Source: Rhodoblastus acidophilus
GTDB lineage: Bacteria; Pseudomonadota; Alphaproteobacteria; Rhizobiales; Beijerinckiaceae
Assembly (NCBI RefSeq): GCF_025961575.1
Contig: NZ_JAOQNX010000006.1
Location: forward strand, 62,001-126,000
Reading direction: 5' to 3'
Length of the DNA stretch: 64,000 nt
In this document: in pieces, positions 45,834 to 56,286 of the stretch
How positions within the stretch are numbered: position 1 is the first letter of the stretch
Layout of the letters: each line of letters begins with the position of its first letter
Position numbers and translations under genes: made by a program
Notes under the pieces: generated by a model
The model's database searches: none
The model's input: only the letters and a program-made list of their open reading frames with translations
Told to the model about the DNA's origin: nothing

Positions 45834-47211
45834 CCAGCGCATCCAGAATGCGCGCCCAGCTGCGCGCGCCCTTCTGGAATGACGACAGCTCGTATTTTTC
45901 GTTGGGCGAATGGATGCGGTCGTCATCGAGGCCGAAGCCGACCATCAGCGAGTCGATCTTCAACTCGCGCTTGAAAATGCCGACGATCGGGATCGAACCG
46001 CCGGAGGCCGCGAGCACCGGCGCCTTGCCCCATTCCGACTTCAAGGCGCGGCTGGCGCGCTGGATCGCCTCGGAGGCGAAGGGCAGGGTGATGGCGGGGC
46101 TGGCGCCGTGGCTGGCAAATTCGGCGGTGCAATCGTCCGGAATATTGGCCTCGACATAGGCGCGGAAATTCTGGACGATTTCCTGCGGGTTCTGCTTGCC
46201 GACGAGCCGGAACGAGAATTTGGCATGGGCCTCGGCCGGCAGCACCGTTTTCGAGCCGGGCGCCGTATAGCCGCCCCAGACGCCGTTGACATCGCAGGTC
46301 GGCCGCGCCCAGATTTGTTCGAGCAGCGAATAATGGGCCTCGCCCGCCGGGATTTTGAGGCCGACCTCTCCCAAAAAGCCGGCGGCGTCGAATTTCAGCG
46401 CCGCCCATTGCGCCTTGATCTCCGCCGGCAGCTCCGGGACGCCGTCGTAAAAATGCGGCAGGGTGATGCGGCCGTCCGCGTCGCGCAGGCCTGCGATCAG
46501 GTTCGCGAGCACATGAATCGGATTGACCGCCGCGCCGCCATACATGCCGGAATGCAGGTCGCGGCTCGCCGCCTTGATCGTCACTTCTTCCAGCACCAGG
46601 CCGCGCAGCATGCAGGTGATCAGCGGCGTGTCGCGATCCCACATGTTGGTGTCGCACACCAGCATCAGGTCGGCCTTCAGCTCCTTGGCGTTTTCGGCGA
46701 GGAAGGCGGGCAGGGACGCCGAGCCACATTCCTCCTCGCCCTCGAACAGGAGGGTGACGTGGCAGGGCAGGCCGCCATTGGCCATGAAGGCGCGGCAGGC
46801 CTCGACAAAGGTCATCAATTGTCCCTTGTCGTCGGAGGCGCCGCGCGCAAGAATTTGGCTGCGGCCCGGCTCGGACTCGTTGAGGCGGGGCGTGAACGGG
46901 TCAGCGTCCCAGAGCTCCAGCGGATCGACCGGCTGCACGTCGTAATGGCCGTAGAACAGCACGTGGGGGGCGTCCGAGCGCGCGGCCTTCGCCTTGGCGA
47001 CCACTACGGGATGGCCGGCGGTTGGCCGAACCGAGGCGTCGAACCCGATTTCGCGCAGATGCGCGGCGAGCCAGTCGGCGGTTGTCGCCACCTCGCCCTT
47101 GAAGGTGGGGTCCGTCGAGATGCTTTTGAAGCGCAGCAGTTCGAACAGGCGGTCGAGCGCCCCCTGACGGTCGGCGTCGAGGGCGGCGAGAGTTTTGTCG
47201 AGCGAGGACAT
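45826..47211 (-). CDS. M20 family dipeptidase/peptidase
   Basis: 461 residues of the di-zinc M20 family. Metal-binding segments are visible: HVLFYGHYDVQPVDP (ligand His and Asp), RGASDDKGQ (bridging Asp) and FEGEEECGSASLP (catalytic Glu). No signal peptide, so probably a cytosolic dipeptidase or acylase. Its 3' end reaches the last unit of the 111-bp repeat array (to 45833). The promoter side faces the parDE operon. Confidence 0.88.
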   Translation of the reverse strand: MSSLDKTLAALDADRQGALDRLFELLRFKSISTDPTFKGEVATTADWLAAHLREIGFDASVRPTAGHPVVVAKAKAARSDAPHVLFYGHYDVQPVDPLELWDADPFTPRLNESEPGRSQILARGASDDKGQLMTFVEACRAFMANGGLPCHVTLLFEGEEECGSASLPAFLAENAKELKADLMLVCDTNMWDRDTPLITCMLRGLVLEEVTIKAASRDLHSGMYGGAAVNPIHVLANLIAGLRDADGRITLPHFYDGVPELPAEIKAQWAALKFDAAGFLGEVGLKIPAGEAHYSLLEQIWARPTCDVNGVWGGYTAPGSKTVLPAEAHAKFSFRLVGKQNPQEIVQNFRAYVEANIPDDCTAEFASHGASPAITLPFASEAIQRASRALKSEWGKAPVLAASGGSIPIVGIFKRELKIDSLMVGFGLDDDRIHSPNEKYELSSFQKGARSWARILDALAN

Positions 47212-47309
47212 TGTTCAATCCAGTTTTGAGTCTCTGGTCTGAAACTATCAGGGGCGCTGTTGCGCTCCAAGGCGCGTCGCGGAACCGGAACGGCTGCCCG
47301 CCTTCGTTT

Positions 47310-47348
47310 ATGACAATGATTGCCATCTATGTTGGCAGATTATGTCAT
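47310..47348. promoter_or_regulatory. 39-bp dyad upstream of parDE, candidate autoregulatory operator
   Basis: ATGACA..TGCCA (47310-47325) and TGGCA..TGTCAT (47333-47348) are symmetric about 47329. It lies 34 bases before parD; ParD-type antitoxins usually repress their own operon by binding such sites. Binding is inferred. Confidence 0.45.
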
Positions 47349-47381
47349 TCCGTGTAGTTTTATTTTGATCAGGAGACAATC

Positions 47382-47627
47382 ATGGCGACAATGAACGTTT
47401 CCCTGCCCGATCCGATGAAAGCCTGGGTGGAACGCCAAGCTGAAGGCGGCAGGTATGGCAATGCAAGCGATTATATTCGCGATCTGATCCGCAAGGACCA
47501 GCAGCGGCAAGAGGCTGTCGCTGCTTTGCAATCCGCTATTACGGAAGGTTTGGAAAGCGGCGAGCCGCAAGCATTCGATTCCGGCGCATTCAAGCTCCGT
47601 ATGCGGGAGCGACATGTCGTCAAGTAG
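47382..47627 (+). CDS. parD: ParD-like antitoxin (ribbon-helix-helix)
   Basis: 81 residues with AGGAG upstream. The N-terminal half (MATMNVSLPDPMKAWVERQ, then GGRYGNASDYIRDLIRKDQQ) is the ribbon-helix-helix DNA-binding domain of ParD; the acidic C-terminus would wrap the toxin. It overlaps parE by 14 bases, the usual arrangement. Confidence 0.9.
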   Translation: MATMNVSLPDPMKAWVERQAEGGRYGNASDYIRDLIRKDQQRQEAVAALQSAITEGLESGEPQAFDSGAFKLRMRERHVVK

Positions 47628-47925
47628 TTACCGTCTTGCGCCACGCGCGCTCGCGGATCTCGACGACATCTGGAGGTTCTCGGCTGAGAACTGGGGCCTT
47701 GAACAGGCGGACCGTTATCTCGACACGCTGGTTTCGATGTTCGAAACGATTGCGGAGATGCCAACGCTCGCGCGGGAACGCCGCGAGTTCAAGCCGCCCG
47801 TGCGCATCCATGTCCATGAAAGCCATCTTATCGTTTACACGAGCGCTGGCGACCGCGTCACAATATTGCGTGTGCTTGGCGGGCGGCAGGACTGGCTTTC
47901 AATCCTGAAGGCGTCGGAGCAATAA
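47614..47925 (+). CDS. parE: ParE-like toxin
   Basis: 103 residues of the RelE/ParE superfamily: YRLAPRALADLDDIWRFSAENWGLEQADRYLDTL and a conserved C-terminal VTILRVLGGRQDW. Canonical ParE inhibits DNA gyrase. It overlaps the antitoxin gene, and its stop lies in the A-rich stretch that forms the T tail of the hemE terminator on the other strand. Confidence 0.88.
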   Translation: MSSSSYRLAPRALADLDDIWRFSAENWGLEQADRYLDTLVSMFETIAEMPTLARERREFKPPVRIHVHESHLIVYTSAGDRVTILRVLGGRQDWLSILKASEQ

Positions 47926-47956
47926 AAAGAAAAAGGCCACGGCGAACACCGTGGCC
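47924..47956 (-). terminator. Intrinsic terminator of hemE (minus strand)
   Basis: 8-bp stem GGCCACGG/CCGTGGCC (47935-47942, 47949-47956), loop CGAACA; on the minus strand it is followed by the T-rich TTTTTCTTTTT (complement of 47924-47934). It also lies at the end of parE, converging from the plus strand. Confidence 0.8.
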
Positions 47957-47982
47957 CCAAACTCTGCGCGTGCAGAGCAAAC

Positions 47983-49020
47983 TTACGCGAGCTTGCCGCG
48001 CACCCGCGCCACCAAAAGCTCCACGTTCTCGATCGGGGTTTCCGGCAGGATGCCGTGGCCGAGATTGAAGATGTGGCGGAAATCCTGGTAGGATTCGCGG
48101 ATAAAATCGATCTCGCGGCGCAAAGCGTCGCCGCCCGCGATCAGGACCAGCGGATCGAGATTGCCCTGCACGACCTGGTTCTTGGACAAAGCCTCGCTGG
48201 CCCAGGCGTTGTTCAGGCTGGTGTCGAGGCCCACTGCGTCCGCGCCGACGCGATCCCCGAAACCGACGAGCGACGAATGCGCCGCGCGCGGAAAAGCGAT
48301 GATTTTCGCCTGCGGGTTCACCGCCCGGACGCCTTCGATGATGCGCGCCACCGGCTTTTCACACCAGGCGACGAATTCACGGGCCGGCAGAACGCCCGCC
48401 CAGGAGTCAAAGATCTGCACGACTTCGGCGCCGTTCTTGATCTGCTCGTTCAGATAGACGATGGACGCGTCAACGATCCGGTCGATCAGCTTTTGGAAAG
48501 CGGCGGGATAGCGGTAGGCAAAACGGCGAGCCGGCGCCTGGTCCGGCGTGCCCTTGCCGGCGATCATGTAGCTGGCGATGGTCCAGGGCGCGCCGCAGAA
48601 ACCAATCAGCGCGGTTTCCGCCGGCAGCTCTTTTCGCACGCGACGCAGGGCTTCAAAGACCGGCTCGAGATGCGACAGCTGGAATTCGCCGACCGCGTCC
48701 ACTTCCTCCGGCGTGGTGATCGCCGCCATGCGCGGGCCTTCGCCGGCGTCGAAGCGCACCTTGTGGCCCATGGCGTCGGGAACGACCAGAATGTCGGAGA
48801 AGATGATGGCGGCGTCGAAGCCGAAGCGGCGGATTGGCTGCAGGGTGGCCTCGACCGTCAGGTCCGGGTTCCAGCAGAAATCCATGAAGGACGGGGCTTT
48901 GGCGCGGATCTCGCGATATTCCGGCAGGTAGCGGCCAGCCTGGCGCATCAGCCACATCGGCGGCGCCTCGGGGATGGGAGCCTCGAAGACTTTCAGGAAT
49001 TTCTTTTGGGTCGTGGTCAT
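47983..49020 (-). CDS. hemE: Uroporphyrinogen decarboxylase
   Basis: 345 residues. Converts uroporphyrinogen III to coproporphyrinogen III in haem synthesis. Family blocks: PPMWLMRQAGRYLPEYRE near the N-terminus, FDAAIIFSDILVVPDAMG, and the C-terminal FNLGHGILPETPIENV. Full length. Divergent from methylmalonyl-CoA mutase with 192 bases between; no riboswitch was recognised there. Confidence 0.95.
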   Translation of the reverse strand: MTTTQKKFLKVFEAPIPEAPPMWLMRQAGRYLPEYREIRAKAPSFMDFCWNPDLTVEATLQPIRRFGFDAAIIFSDILVVPDAMGHKVRFDAGEGPRMAAITTPEEVDAVGEFQLSHLEPVFEALRRVRKELPAETALIGFCGAPWTIASYMIAGKGTPDQAPARRFAYRYPAAFQKLIDRIVDASIVYLNEQIKNGAEVVQIFDSWAGVLPAREFVAWCEKPVARIIEGVRAVNPQAKIIAFPRAAHSSLVGFGDRVGADAVGLDTSLNNAWASEALSKNQVVQGNLDPLVLIAGGDALRREIDFIRESYQDFRHIFNLGHGILPETPIENVELLVARVRGKLA

Positions 49021-49212
49021 GAGGCCTCGCAGGCGTGAAAATTTTCAGGCGCTGGGCGCGCGCGCGATTTCTATTGCGCACCAAGGCCGCGACGGTCAAG
49101 ACAGGCGCAATGTCGCGCTCCGGAGGTTTGCGGCAGGTCAATCCCCTTAAGCGAAAGCCGCATAGCGCGATTGTGGCGCCCGTGGACGCTGCGCAGTATA
49201 AGAGGCGCAAAC

Positions 49213-51393
49213 ATGCTGACCACGGACGCCCGGATGACCCGTATTCCCGATTTTTCAACCCTCGCCCTCGATCCCAAGGCCAGCGCGCCGGCACCTGCTT
49301 TTTCCGCCGAGCCCTGGCTCACGCCCGAAGGCATTGCGGTGAAAAGCGTTTATGGCCCCGAGGACGTCGAGGGCCTCCCGGCCGTCGAGTCCTACCCCGG
49401 AACCGCGCCGTTCCTGCGCGGTCCCTATCCGACCATGTATGTGAACCAGCCCTGGACCGTTCGCCAGTACGCTGGTTTCTCCACCGCCGAGGATTCCAAC
49501 GCCTTTTACCGCCGCAACCTCGCGGCGGGCCAAAAAGGCCTGTCCGTCGCCTTCGACCTCGCCACCCATCGCGGCTACGATTCCGACCATCCGCGCGTTT
49601 CGGGCGACGTCGGCATGGCGGGCGTCGCCATCGACTCCATTTATGATATGCGCACGCTGTTTTCGGGCATTCCGCTCGACCAGATGTCCGTGTCCATGAC
49701 CATGAATGGCGCGGTGCTGCCGATCCTGGCGCTCTATATTGTCGCTGCGGAAGAGCAGGGCGTGCCGGCGGCCAAATTGTCGGGCACGATCCAGAACGAC
49801 ATCCTTAAAGAATTTATGGTGCGCAACACCTACATCTACCCGCCGAAGGCGTCGATGCGCATCATTTCGGACATTTTTGCCTTCACCTCGCAAAACATGC
49901 CGAAGTTCAACTCCATCTCGATTTCTGGCTATCACATGCAGGAAGCCGGGGCGACGCAGGACCTCGAGTTGGCCTATACGCTGGCCGACGGCGTCGAATA
50001 TATCCGCGCCGGCATCGCCGCCGGTTTGACGGTCGATCAGTTCGCGCCGCGCCTGTCGTTCTTCTGGGCGATCGGCATGAATTTCTTCATGGAGGTCGCC
50101 AAGCTGCGCGCCGCGCGGCTGCTGTGGGCGAACCTGGTCAAGCAATTCAATCCGGCTTCCGAAAAGAGCCTGCCGCTGCGCACGCACAGCCAGACCTCGG
50201 GCTGGTCGCTGACCGCGCAAGACGTGTTCAACAATGTGGTGCGCACCCAGATCGAGGCCATGGCGGCGACGCAGGGCCACACCCAGTCGCTGCACACCAA
50301 CGCGCTTGACGAGGCGCTGGCGTTGCCGACCGATTTTTCCGCGCGCATCGCCCGCAACACCCAGCTGTTCCTGCAGCAGGAATCCGGCACGACCAAAATC
50401 ATCGATCCCTGGGGCGGCTCCTATTATGTCGAAAAGCTCACGGCCGAACTGACGCAAAAGGCCTGGGCGCATATCCAGGAGGTCGAGGCGCTTGGCGGCA
50501 TGTCCAAGGCCATCGAGGCCGGCATTCCCAAGCTGCGCATTGAGGAAGCCGCCGCCAAAACCCAAGCGCGCATCGATTCCGGCAAGCAGTCGGTGATTGG
50601 CGTCAACAAGCATCGCCCCGTCGACGAAAAGCCGATCGACGTGCTCAAGGTGGACAATTCGTCGGTGCGCGCCCAGCAGTTGGAAAAGCTGAAGCGCCTG
50701 CGCGCCGAGCGCAACGAGGCGGAAACGCAAGCCAAACTCGAAGCGTTGACCGAAGGCGCGAAAAGCGGCGCCAACCTGTTGGCCCTGTCGATCGAAGCCG
50801 CGCGCGCCAAAGCGACGGTGGGCGAGATTTCCTACGCGCTCGAAAAAGTGTTCGGGCGGCATCGCGCCGAAATCAAGAGCATTTCCGGCGTCTACAAGCG
50901 GGAGGCGGGTGTGAATTCCACCGCGATCACTTCGGTGCAGGCGCAGATCGAGGCCTTCATCGAGAACGACGGCCGGCGTCCGCGTATCCTTGTCGCCAAG
51001 GTCGGCCAGGACGGCCACGACCGTGGACAGAAGGTGATCGCCTCCGCCTTCGCCGATCTGGGTTTTGACGTCGACATCGGGCCGCTGTTCGCCACCCCAG
51101 AAGAGGCGGCGCGGCAGGCGGTGGAGAACGACGTGCACATCGTCGGCATTTCCTCGCTTGCGGCGGGCCATTTGACGCTGGTGCCCGCGTTAAAAGTGGC
51201 GCTGGAGAAGGAAGGGCGCGGCGACATCATGATCGTGGTCGGCGGCGTCATCCCGCCCCAGGATTTCGATGCTTTGTACAAGGACGGCGCCAGCGCCATC
51301 TTCCCGCCGGGGACCGTGGTCGCCGAAGCCGCGGGCAAGCTGATCGACGAACTCAACGCGCGCCTCGGCTATTCCAAAGCCGCCGCGGAATGA
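49213..51393 (+). CDS. scpA: Methylmalonyl-CoA mutase, large (homodimeric-type) subunit
   Basis: 726 residues from ATG 49213, supported by AGAGG 7 bases upstream (the next ATG, 49234, also fits the family start). Adenosylcobalamin-dependent isomerase between methylmalonyl-CoA and succinyl-CoA. The TIM-barrel domain ([26 protein letters not shown]) and the C-terminal cobalamin-binding domain ([11 protein letters not shown], matching DxHxxG) are both present in one chain. No small subunit or meaB-type chaperone is adjacent. Its stop overlaps the next start by 4 bases. Confidence 0.95.
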   Translation: MLTTDARMTRIPDFSTLALDPKASAPAPAFSAEPWLTPEGIAVKSVYGPEDVEGLPAVESYPGTAPFLRGPYPTMYVNQPWTVRQYAGFSTAEDSNAFYRRNLAAGQKGLSVAFDLATHRGYDSDHPRVSGDVGMAGVAIDSIYDMRTLFSGIPLDQMSVSMTMNGAVLPILALYIVAAEEQGVPAAKLSGTIQNDILKEFMVRNTYIYPPKASMRIISDIFAFTSQNMPKFNSISISGYHMQEAGATQDLELAYTLADGVEYIRAGIAAGLTVDQFAPRLSFFWAIGMNFFMEVAKLRAARLLWANLVKQFNPASEKSLPLRTHSQTSGWSLTAQDVFNNVVRTQIEAMAATQGHTQSLHTNALDEALALPTDFSARIARNTQLFLQQESGTTKIIDPWGGSYYVEKLTAELTQKAWAHIQEVEALGGMSKAIEAGIPKLRIEEAAAKTQARIDSGKQSVIGVNKHRPVDEKPIDVLKVDNSSVRAQQLEKLKRLRAERNEAETQAKLEALTEGAKSGANLLALSIEAARAKATVGEISYALEKVFGRHRAEIKSISGVYKREAGVNSTAITSVQAQIEAFIENDGRRPRILVAKVGQDGHDRGQKVIASAFADLGFDVDIGPLFATPEEAARQAVENDVHIVGISSLAAGHLTLVPALKVALEKEGRGDIMIVVGGVIPPQDFDALYKDGASAIFPPGTVVAEAAGKLIDELNARLGYSKAAAE

Positions 51394-51842
51394 GCGAGAG
51401 CGCCGCGGCGCAGGACCATGAATTTGTCGTCGCCTCGGAAAAGGACGAGGCGGCGCAAATCATTCTGATGGCGGGCCTCAACGCGTATAACGAGGCGCAG
51501 GTCGGCCCGGACCCGGTGCGCGACCCAGACAATCATGTCTATATCGTCGCCCGCGATCGAAACGGCCGCGTGCGCGGCGGCGCCCAGGGCGTGGCGGTCG
51601 GCGCCTGGCTGGCGCTGGACACGGTCTGGGTCGAGGACGCGTTCCGCATGCGAGGTCTCGGCACGCGCGTGCTCGACGCCGCAGAGGCGGAAGGCCGCCG
51701 GCGCGGCTGCAAATGGGCGGTTCTCGCCACTTTCGACTACCAGGCGCCGGATTTTTATTCGCGGCGCGGCTATGTCGAATATGCCCGCATGGAGGATTTT
51801 CCCTGGGGGCACACGCGCTTTCAGTTGCGCAAGGAACTTTGA
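51390..51842 (+). CDS. GNAT-family N-acetyltransferase
   Basis: 150 residues. The acetyl-CoA loop is visible in [25 protein letters not shown], and the C-terminal [19 protein letters not shown] fits the family. It is coupled to the mutase by a 4-base overlap, and convergent with murA (6-base gap). Substrate unknown. Confidence 0.8.
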   Translation: MSESAAAQDHEFVVASEKDEAAQIILMAGLNAYNEAQVGPDPVRDPDNHVYIVARDRNGRVRGGAQGVAVGAWLALDTVWVEDAFRMRGLGTRVLDAAEAEGRRRGCKWAVLATFDYQAPDFYSRRGYVEYARMEDFPWGHTRFQLRKEL

Positions 51843-51848
51843 CGGCGT

Positions 51849-53144
51849 TCAGCCGCCGGCTGAAATCCGCTCCACCTCGGCGCCGCACAGGCTGAGCTTG
51901 CGCTCCAGCGCCTCGAACCCGCGATCCAGGTGATAGACGCGCTGGATCATGGTTTCGCCTTCTGCGGCTAGCGCCGCGATCACCAGCGAGGCGGAAGCGC
52001 GCAGGTCCGTCGCCATCACCGGCGCGCCCTTGAGCACCGGCACGCCCTCGACCACGGCGCTGTCGCCGTCGAGTTTGATCCGCGCGCCGAATCGGGCGAG
52101 TTCCTGCACGTGCATGAACCGGTTTTCGAAAATCGTCTCGGTGATCCGCGACACGCCGTTGGCGCGCGTCATCAGCGCCATGAACTGCGCCTGAAGATCG
52201 GTGGGGAAGGCGGGGAAGGGGGCGGTTTCGACGTCCACCGGCAGGATCGGCCCGCCATTGCGCGAGACGCGCACGCCCTCATTGGTCGATTCGACATGCG
52301 CGCCGCTCTGGACGAGCACATCGAGCGCCGCCTGGAAATCATGCGCCTGCGCGCCTTCGAGCAAAACATCGCCACCGGTCATGGCGACCGCCATGGCGTA
52401 GGTGCCAGCTTCGATTCGGTCGGGCAGGACGCGGTGCTTGGCGCCGTTCAGCCGCGCCACGCCGGTGATTTCCACCGTGGACTGGCCTGCGCCGGTGATT
52501 TTCGCGCCCATTTTGTTGAGAAGTTCGGCAAGGTCGATCACTTCGGGCTCGCGCGCGGCATTGTGCAGCACGGTGGTCCCCTGCGCCAGGGCGGCGGCCA
52601 TCAGCGCCACATGGGTGCCGCCCACGGTCACCTTCGGAAAGGTGATCTCGGCGCCGCGCAGGCCCTTGGGCGCCTTGGCGACGGCATAGCCGCCTTCGAT
52701 CTCGATCTGGCCGCCGAGTTTTTCGAGAGCCATGAGCAGCAGGTCGACCGGGCGGGTGCCGATGGCGCAGCCGCCAGGCAGGGAGACCCGCGCTTCGCCG
52801 CAGCGGGCGAGCAGGGGCGCGATCACCCAGAACGAGGCGCGCATGCGCGACACCAGTTCGTAGGGCGCCGTGGTGTCGACGATCTCGCGCGCGGTCATAT
52901 GCACGGTTTGGCCGGCCTCGCGGCCCTCGCCCTGACGGCGCCCGTCGATGGAATAATCCGCGCCCTGATTCGAGAGAATGCGCACCAGCAGGCTGACGTC
53001 GGCGAGTCGGGGCAGGTTTTCCAGCGTGACGGTGCGGTCGGTGAGCAGTGAGGCGATCATCAGCGGCAGGGCCGCGTTTTTGGCGCCGGAAATCGGAATG
53101 GTCCCGTTCAGTTTCGCGCCACCGACAATGCGTATGCGATCCAT
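51849..53144 (-). CDS. murA: UDP-N-acetylglucosamine 1-carboxyvinyltransferase
   Basis: 431 residues from ATG 53144 ([14 protein letters not shown]), with GAGG 6 bases upstream; an upstream in-frame start adds 11 residues without family support. First committed step of peptidoglycan synthesis. Conserved [10 protein letters not shown] near the N-terminus and the active-site loop [10 protein letters not shown] with Cys126, the residue alkylated by fosfomycin; the Cys is present, so it is the sensitive type by this criterion. Confidence 0.95.
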   Translation of the reverse strand: MDRIRIVGGAKLNGTIPISGAKNAALPLMIASLLTDRTVTLENLPRLADVSLLVRILSNQGADYSIDGRRQGEGREAGQTVHMTAREIVDTTAPYELVSRMRASFWVIAPLLARCGEARVSLPGGCAIGTRPVDLLLMALEKLGGQIEIEGGYAVAKAPKGLRGAEITFPKVTVGGTHVALMAAALAQGTTVLHNAAREPEVIDLAELLNKMGAKITGAGQSTVEITGVARLNGAKHRVLPDRIEAGTYAMAVAMTGGDVLLEGAQAHDFQAALDVLVQSGAHVESTNEGVRVSRNGGPILPVDVETAPFPAFPTDLQAQFMALMTRANGVSRITETIFENRFMHVQELARFGARIKLDGDSAVVEGVPVLKGAPVMATDLRASASLVIAALAAEGETMIQRVYHLDRGFEALERKLSLCGAEVERISAGG

Positions 53145-53197
53145 CCGTCCTCGCTCACGGCGCTTTTGCGCCTCCAAATTTTGGGGCTCTATAGCGG

Positions 53198-53365
53198 CTA
53201 TTCGCTCTCGGGGCCAGAATTTCCGCTCGATTCGGGTCGACGCCCGCGCGCCTGCGCCTTGCGGCGCTTGAGATTCTCGCGCAGGGCTTCGGCGAGTCGC
53301 TGCTGTTGCGCCGCTTTTTGCGGCGAGAGGGGCGGCGTCTGTTTGGGTTTGTCGGGATCGGACAT
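53198..53365 (-). CDS. Small charged alphaproteobacterial protein next to murA
   Basis: 55 residues ([20 protein letters not shown], then [23 protein letters not shown]). A short Lys/Arg/Ala-rich protein of this kind commonly stands beside murA in Rhizobiales. It is probably real because of the murA context, although a longer open frame to 53587 runs into the tRNA gene and is not used. Function unknown. Confidence 0.55.
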   Translation of the reverse strand: MSDPDKPKQTPPLSPQKAAQQQRLAEALRENLKRRKAQARGRRPESSGNSGPESE

Positions 53366-53511
53366 GGCCTGACTTTCTGGGCGTTTCATAAGCCGGCGTC
53401 CAGCTTTGTTCAAGGAAATGCAGAAAAAGGCGAAACCGGCGCTTGCCATGACGCTTTCGCTATGGCAGAAACCGCGCACTCCGGGGCGCACACAACGCGA
53501 CCGAGACATCA

Positions 53512-53586
<75 letters not shown>

Positions 53587-53656
53587 TCTTTCCACTTTAG
53601 AAAAGACAATCGACCGAAGGATCTGAGTTGCACGGTTCCTTAGCCCTGTGCGCGCC

Positions 53657-53923
53657 TCATTCGCACAGCGCGTAGCTCGAAGACCGAATGCAGGCGCGAT
53701 AGGCTTCCTGCCGTGCGAGCGCTTCCTTTTGCAGGCATTGGTTGAATTCGGTCGAGCCTTCGGTGAGTCCGGAGGAGGCGCATTTTTTTGCGTCTTGTTC
53801 GTGTGCGATCTTTTCGCGGTCAGCGAGCGTGGTCGAGTGACAGGCGGCCAGCGAAGCCGCAAGCGAGGCCAGCAACGAAAGCTGCACAACGCGCCGGGCC
53901 TTATCATTCGTGAAGAAACGCAT
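53657..53923 (-). CDS. Small lipoprotein, unknown
   Basis: 88 residues from ATG 53923, with GGGAG 6 bases upstream. The N-terminus (MRFFTNDKARRVVQLSLLAS then LAASLAAC) is a lipoprotein signal with Cys after the LAA lipobox. The mature part has further cysteines (KKCASSG, QCLQKEA, ACIRSS, LCE) that may pair. Not recognised. A longer open frame to 53998 is not supported. Confidence 0.55.
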   Translation of the reverse strand: MRFFTNDKARRVVQLSLLASLAASLAACHSTTLADREKIAHEQDAKKCASSGLTEGSTEFNQCLQKEALARQEAYRACIRSSSYALCE

Positions 53924-54078
53924 CGGCGGCTCCCGTCCAACGACGCCGTGACCGGACAAACTTTGATGGAGCTTAGCAGAATTTTCGCGCGAGTTCATTG
54001 ATTGCCGTCGGGCGAGAGGCCCGGTCGGTCGACCGAAGAGCGGGAAAGGAGGTCGTTGGCGGGCTTGAGTTTTTGAAG

Positions 54079-54106
54079 TTGACTTTTTTTATAGACAAAA
54101 TAAATT
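54079..54106 (+). promoter_or_regulatory. Candidate promoter of the sulfate transporter operon
   Basis: TTGACT (54079-54084), 16-bp spacing, TAAATT (54101-54106), in an A+T-rich tract 45 bases before sbp. ATAGACAAAAT (54091-54101) in the spacer resembles sequences before cysK and the encapsulin gene. Confidence 0.45.
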
Positions 54107-54151
54107 TCTTAGACCAAGGCAAGACTCTCCCTCTCACGACAAGGATCGCCC

Positions 54152-55240
54152 ATGCCGATTGGTCTCAAGAATCGTCTCGCCGGCGCCGCGCTGGGCCTGC
54201 TGGTCCTCACCGGCGCCGTCTCCGCCGCCGACGTTCGCCTCCTTAACGTCTCCTATGATCCCACCCGCGAGCTTTACGCGGCGATCAACTCCGCATTCTC
54301 CGCCAAATGGAAGCGCGAAACCGGCGACAACCTTACGATCGAGCTGTCCAACGGCGGGTCGGGCAAGCAGGCGCGCTCCGTCATCGACGGGCTCAATGCG
54401 GATGTCGTCACCTTGGCGCTCGGCTCCGACGTTTCCGCGGTCGAAAGGGCTGGTCTGATCCAGCCGGGCTGGCAAAGCCGTTTCCCGAACAATGCCGCGC
54501 CCTACACCTCGACCATCGCCTTCCTGGTCCGCAAGGGCAATCCCAAGAACATCAAGGATTGGAGCGACCTGCTGCGCCCCGACGTGCAGGTGATCACCGC
54601 CAATCCGAAAACCTCGGGCGGCGCGCGCTGGTCGTTCCTGTCGCTGTGGGGCGCGTTCGCCAACGCGAAGACGCATGATTTCTCCACGGCTCAGGGCCAA
54701 GCGGAGGCGCAGGCCGCCGCCGCGCAGGCGAAGGACTTCCCGATCTACAATGACGCGCAGGCTCGCGCCAAAGTCGCCGAAATCTTCAACAAGCATGTGC
54801 CGGTGCTTGACACCGGGGCGCGCGGCTCGACCGTGACTTTCGCGCAAAAGCAGATCGGCGACGTGCTGCTCAATTGGGAAAACGAGCTTTGGCTCGCCAA
54901 GGACGAATTCGGGCCGGAGAAATTCGATATCGTCTATCCCTCGGTCTCGATCCTCACGGAGCCTCCGGTCGCGGTGGTGGACAAGGTCGTGGACCAGCGC
55001 GGCGCCCGCAAGGTGGCGGAAGCCTATCTCGCCTACCTCTACACGCCCGAAGCCCAGGATGTGATCGGGCAGCTGCACTATCGGCCGCGCGATCTCGCCG
55101 CCTTGGCCAAATACAGCGCCGACCTGCCGAAGATCCCGTTCTTCACCATCGACGAGACTTTTGGCGGCTGGACCAAGGCGCAAAGCACGTTCTTCGCCGA
55201 CGGTGGCGTGTTCGACCAGTTCTACAAGCCGACGAACTGA
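54152..55240 (+). CDS. sbp: Sulfate ABC transporter, periplasmic sulfate-binding protein
   Basis: 362 residues with a Sec signal (cleavage about VSA-AD, residue 26). The mature start VRLLNVSYDPTRELYAAIN and the NPKTSGGARW and ARGSTVTFA segments are those of Sbp/CysP proteins, which bind sulfate or thiosulfate. First gene of a four-gene import operon. Confidence 0.92.
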   Translation: MPIGLKNRLAGAALGLLVLTGAVSAADVRLLNVSYDPTRELYAAINSAFSAKWKRETGDNLTIELSNGGSGKQARSVIDGLNADVVTLALGSDVSAVERAGLIQPGWQSRFPNNAAPYTSTIAFLVRKGNPKNIKDWSDLLRPDVQVITANPKTSGGARWSFLSLWGAFANAKTHDFSTAQGQAEAQAAAAQAKDFPIYNDAQARAKVAEIFNKHVPVLDTGARGSTVTFAQKQIGDVLLNWENELWLAKDEFGPEKFDIVYPSVSILTEPPVAVVDKVVDQRGARKVAEAYLAYLYTPEAQDVIGQLHYRPRDLAALAKYSADLPKIPFFTIDETFGGWTKAQSTFFADGGVFDQFYKPTN

Positions 55241-55300
55241 TCGCCGCATCGGCGCGCCGGCCGCATCGTTCGGCCGGCGCGCAGGCTGGAGCCCTTTTAT

Positions 55301-56272
55301 ATGACCTTTGAAACGGAATTCGCCCGTGAGCCGGTCGCGCCGGCCCCGCGCGCCCGCAGCATCTTTCGCCGCCGAACCACGCGCGTCATTCCCGGTCTGC
55401 CGCTGACGCTCGGCTACACGCTGTTCTATCTTTCGGCCCTGGTGCTGCTGCCGCTGGCGGCGCTGGCGCTGAAGGCGGCGCAGATGAGCCCGGCGGAATT
55501 CATCCGCGTGATCAGCGATCCCGTGGTCACCGCCTCGCTGCGCCTGACCTTCTTCGCTTCGACCACGGCCGCGCTGATCAACGCCGTGTTCGGCCTGATC
55601 GTGGCCTGGGTGCTGGTGCGCTATGATTTCCCGTTCCGCCGGCTGTTCGACGCCATCATCGACTTTCCCTTCGCCCTGCCGACGGCGGTGGCCGGTCTGA
55701 CTTTTGCCAGTCTGTTTCTGAAGGACGGCTGGCTCGGCGGTCTTGGTCCGCGCGTGGTCGCGGGCGTCAACGCGCTCGCGGGATGGCTCGGCGCCGGACC
55801 TCTGCTTAATCCAACCGCGCTGGACTGGCTGACTTTTCCCTATACCGGGCAGACCGCGGGCATTGTCATCGTGCTGGTGTTCGTCGGGCTGCCCTTTGTC
55901 GTGCGCACGGTGCAGCCGGTGCTGCTGGAATGGGACCCGGAATACGAAACCGCCGCGCGCAGCCTGGGCGCCTCGCCCCTGACCGTGTTTCGGCGGGTGA
56001 TCTTTCCGGAAATCCTGCCGGCCTGGGTCTCGGGCGTCGCCCTCTCTTTCGCCCGCGCCGTCGGCGAATATGGCTCGGTCATCTTCATCGCCGCCAACAT
56101 CCCCGGCAAGTCGCAGATCGCGCCCTTGCAGATCGTCACGCGGCTCGATGATTTCCAATACGCGCAGGCCGCCGCCATCGGCGTGGTCCTGCTGGCGATC
56201 TCCCTGTTGGTCCTGCTGGTGATCAACGGACTCGAATCCTTCTCCCGCCGCCACGAGCGGGCGGCGGTCTGA
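55301..56272 (+). CDS. cysT: Sulfate ABC transporter permease CysT (CysU)
   Basis: 323 residues with six predicted spans and the EAA loop ETAARSLGASPLTVFRRVIFPEILPAWVSG (about 220-250). The N-terminal 35 residues before the first span are longer than usual. It follows sbp by 60 bases and precedes cysW by 14. Confidence 0.9.
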   Translation: MTFETEFAREPVAPAPRARSIFRRRTTRVIPGLPLTLGYTLFYLSALVLLPLAALALKAAQMSPAEFIRVISDPVVTASLRLTFFASTTAALINAVFGLIVAWVLVRYDFPFRRLFDAIIDFPFALPTAVAGLTFASLFLKDGWLGGLGPRVVAGVNALAGWLGAGPLLNPTALDWLTFPYTGQTAGIVIVLVFVGLPFVVRTVQPVLLEWDPEYETAARSLGASPLTVFRRVIFPEILPAWVSGVALSFARAVGEYGSVIFIAANIPGKSQIAPLQIVTRLDDFQYAQAAAIGVVLLAISLLVLLVINGLESFSRRHERAAV

Positions 56273-56286
56273 CCCGGAGTTTTGAT

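Noticed and set aside
49021-49212. Cobalamin riboswitch before methylmalonyl-CoA mutase
   Set aside because: The 192-base region lacks a recognisable B12-box or the expected paired segments.
54134-56254. Minus-strand open frame of about 700 codons across sbp and cysT
   Set aside because: Shadow of two genes with clear family features.
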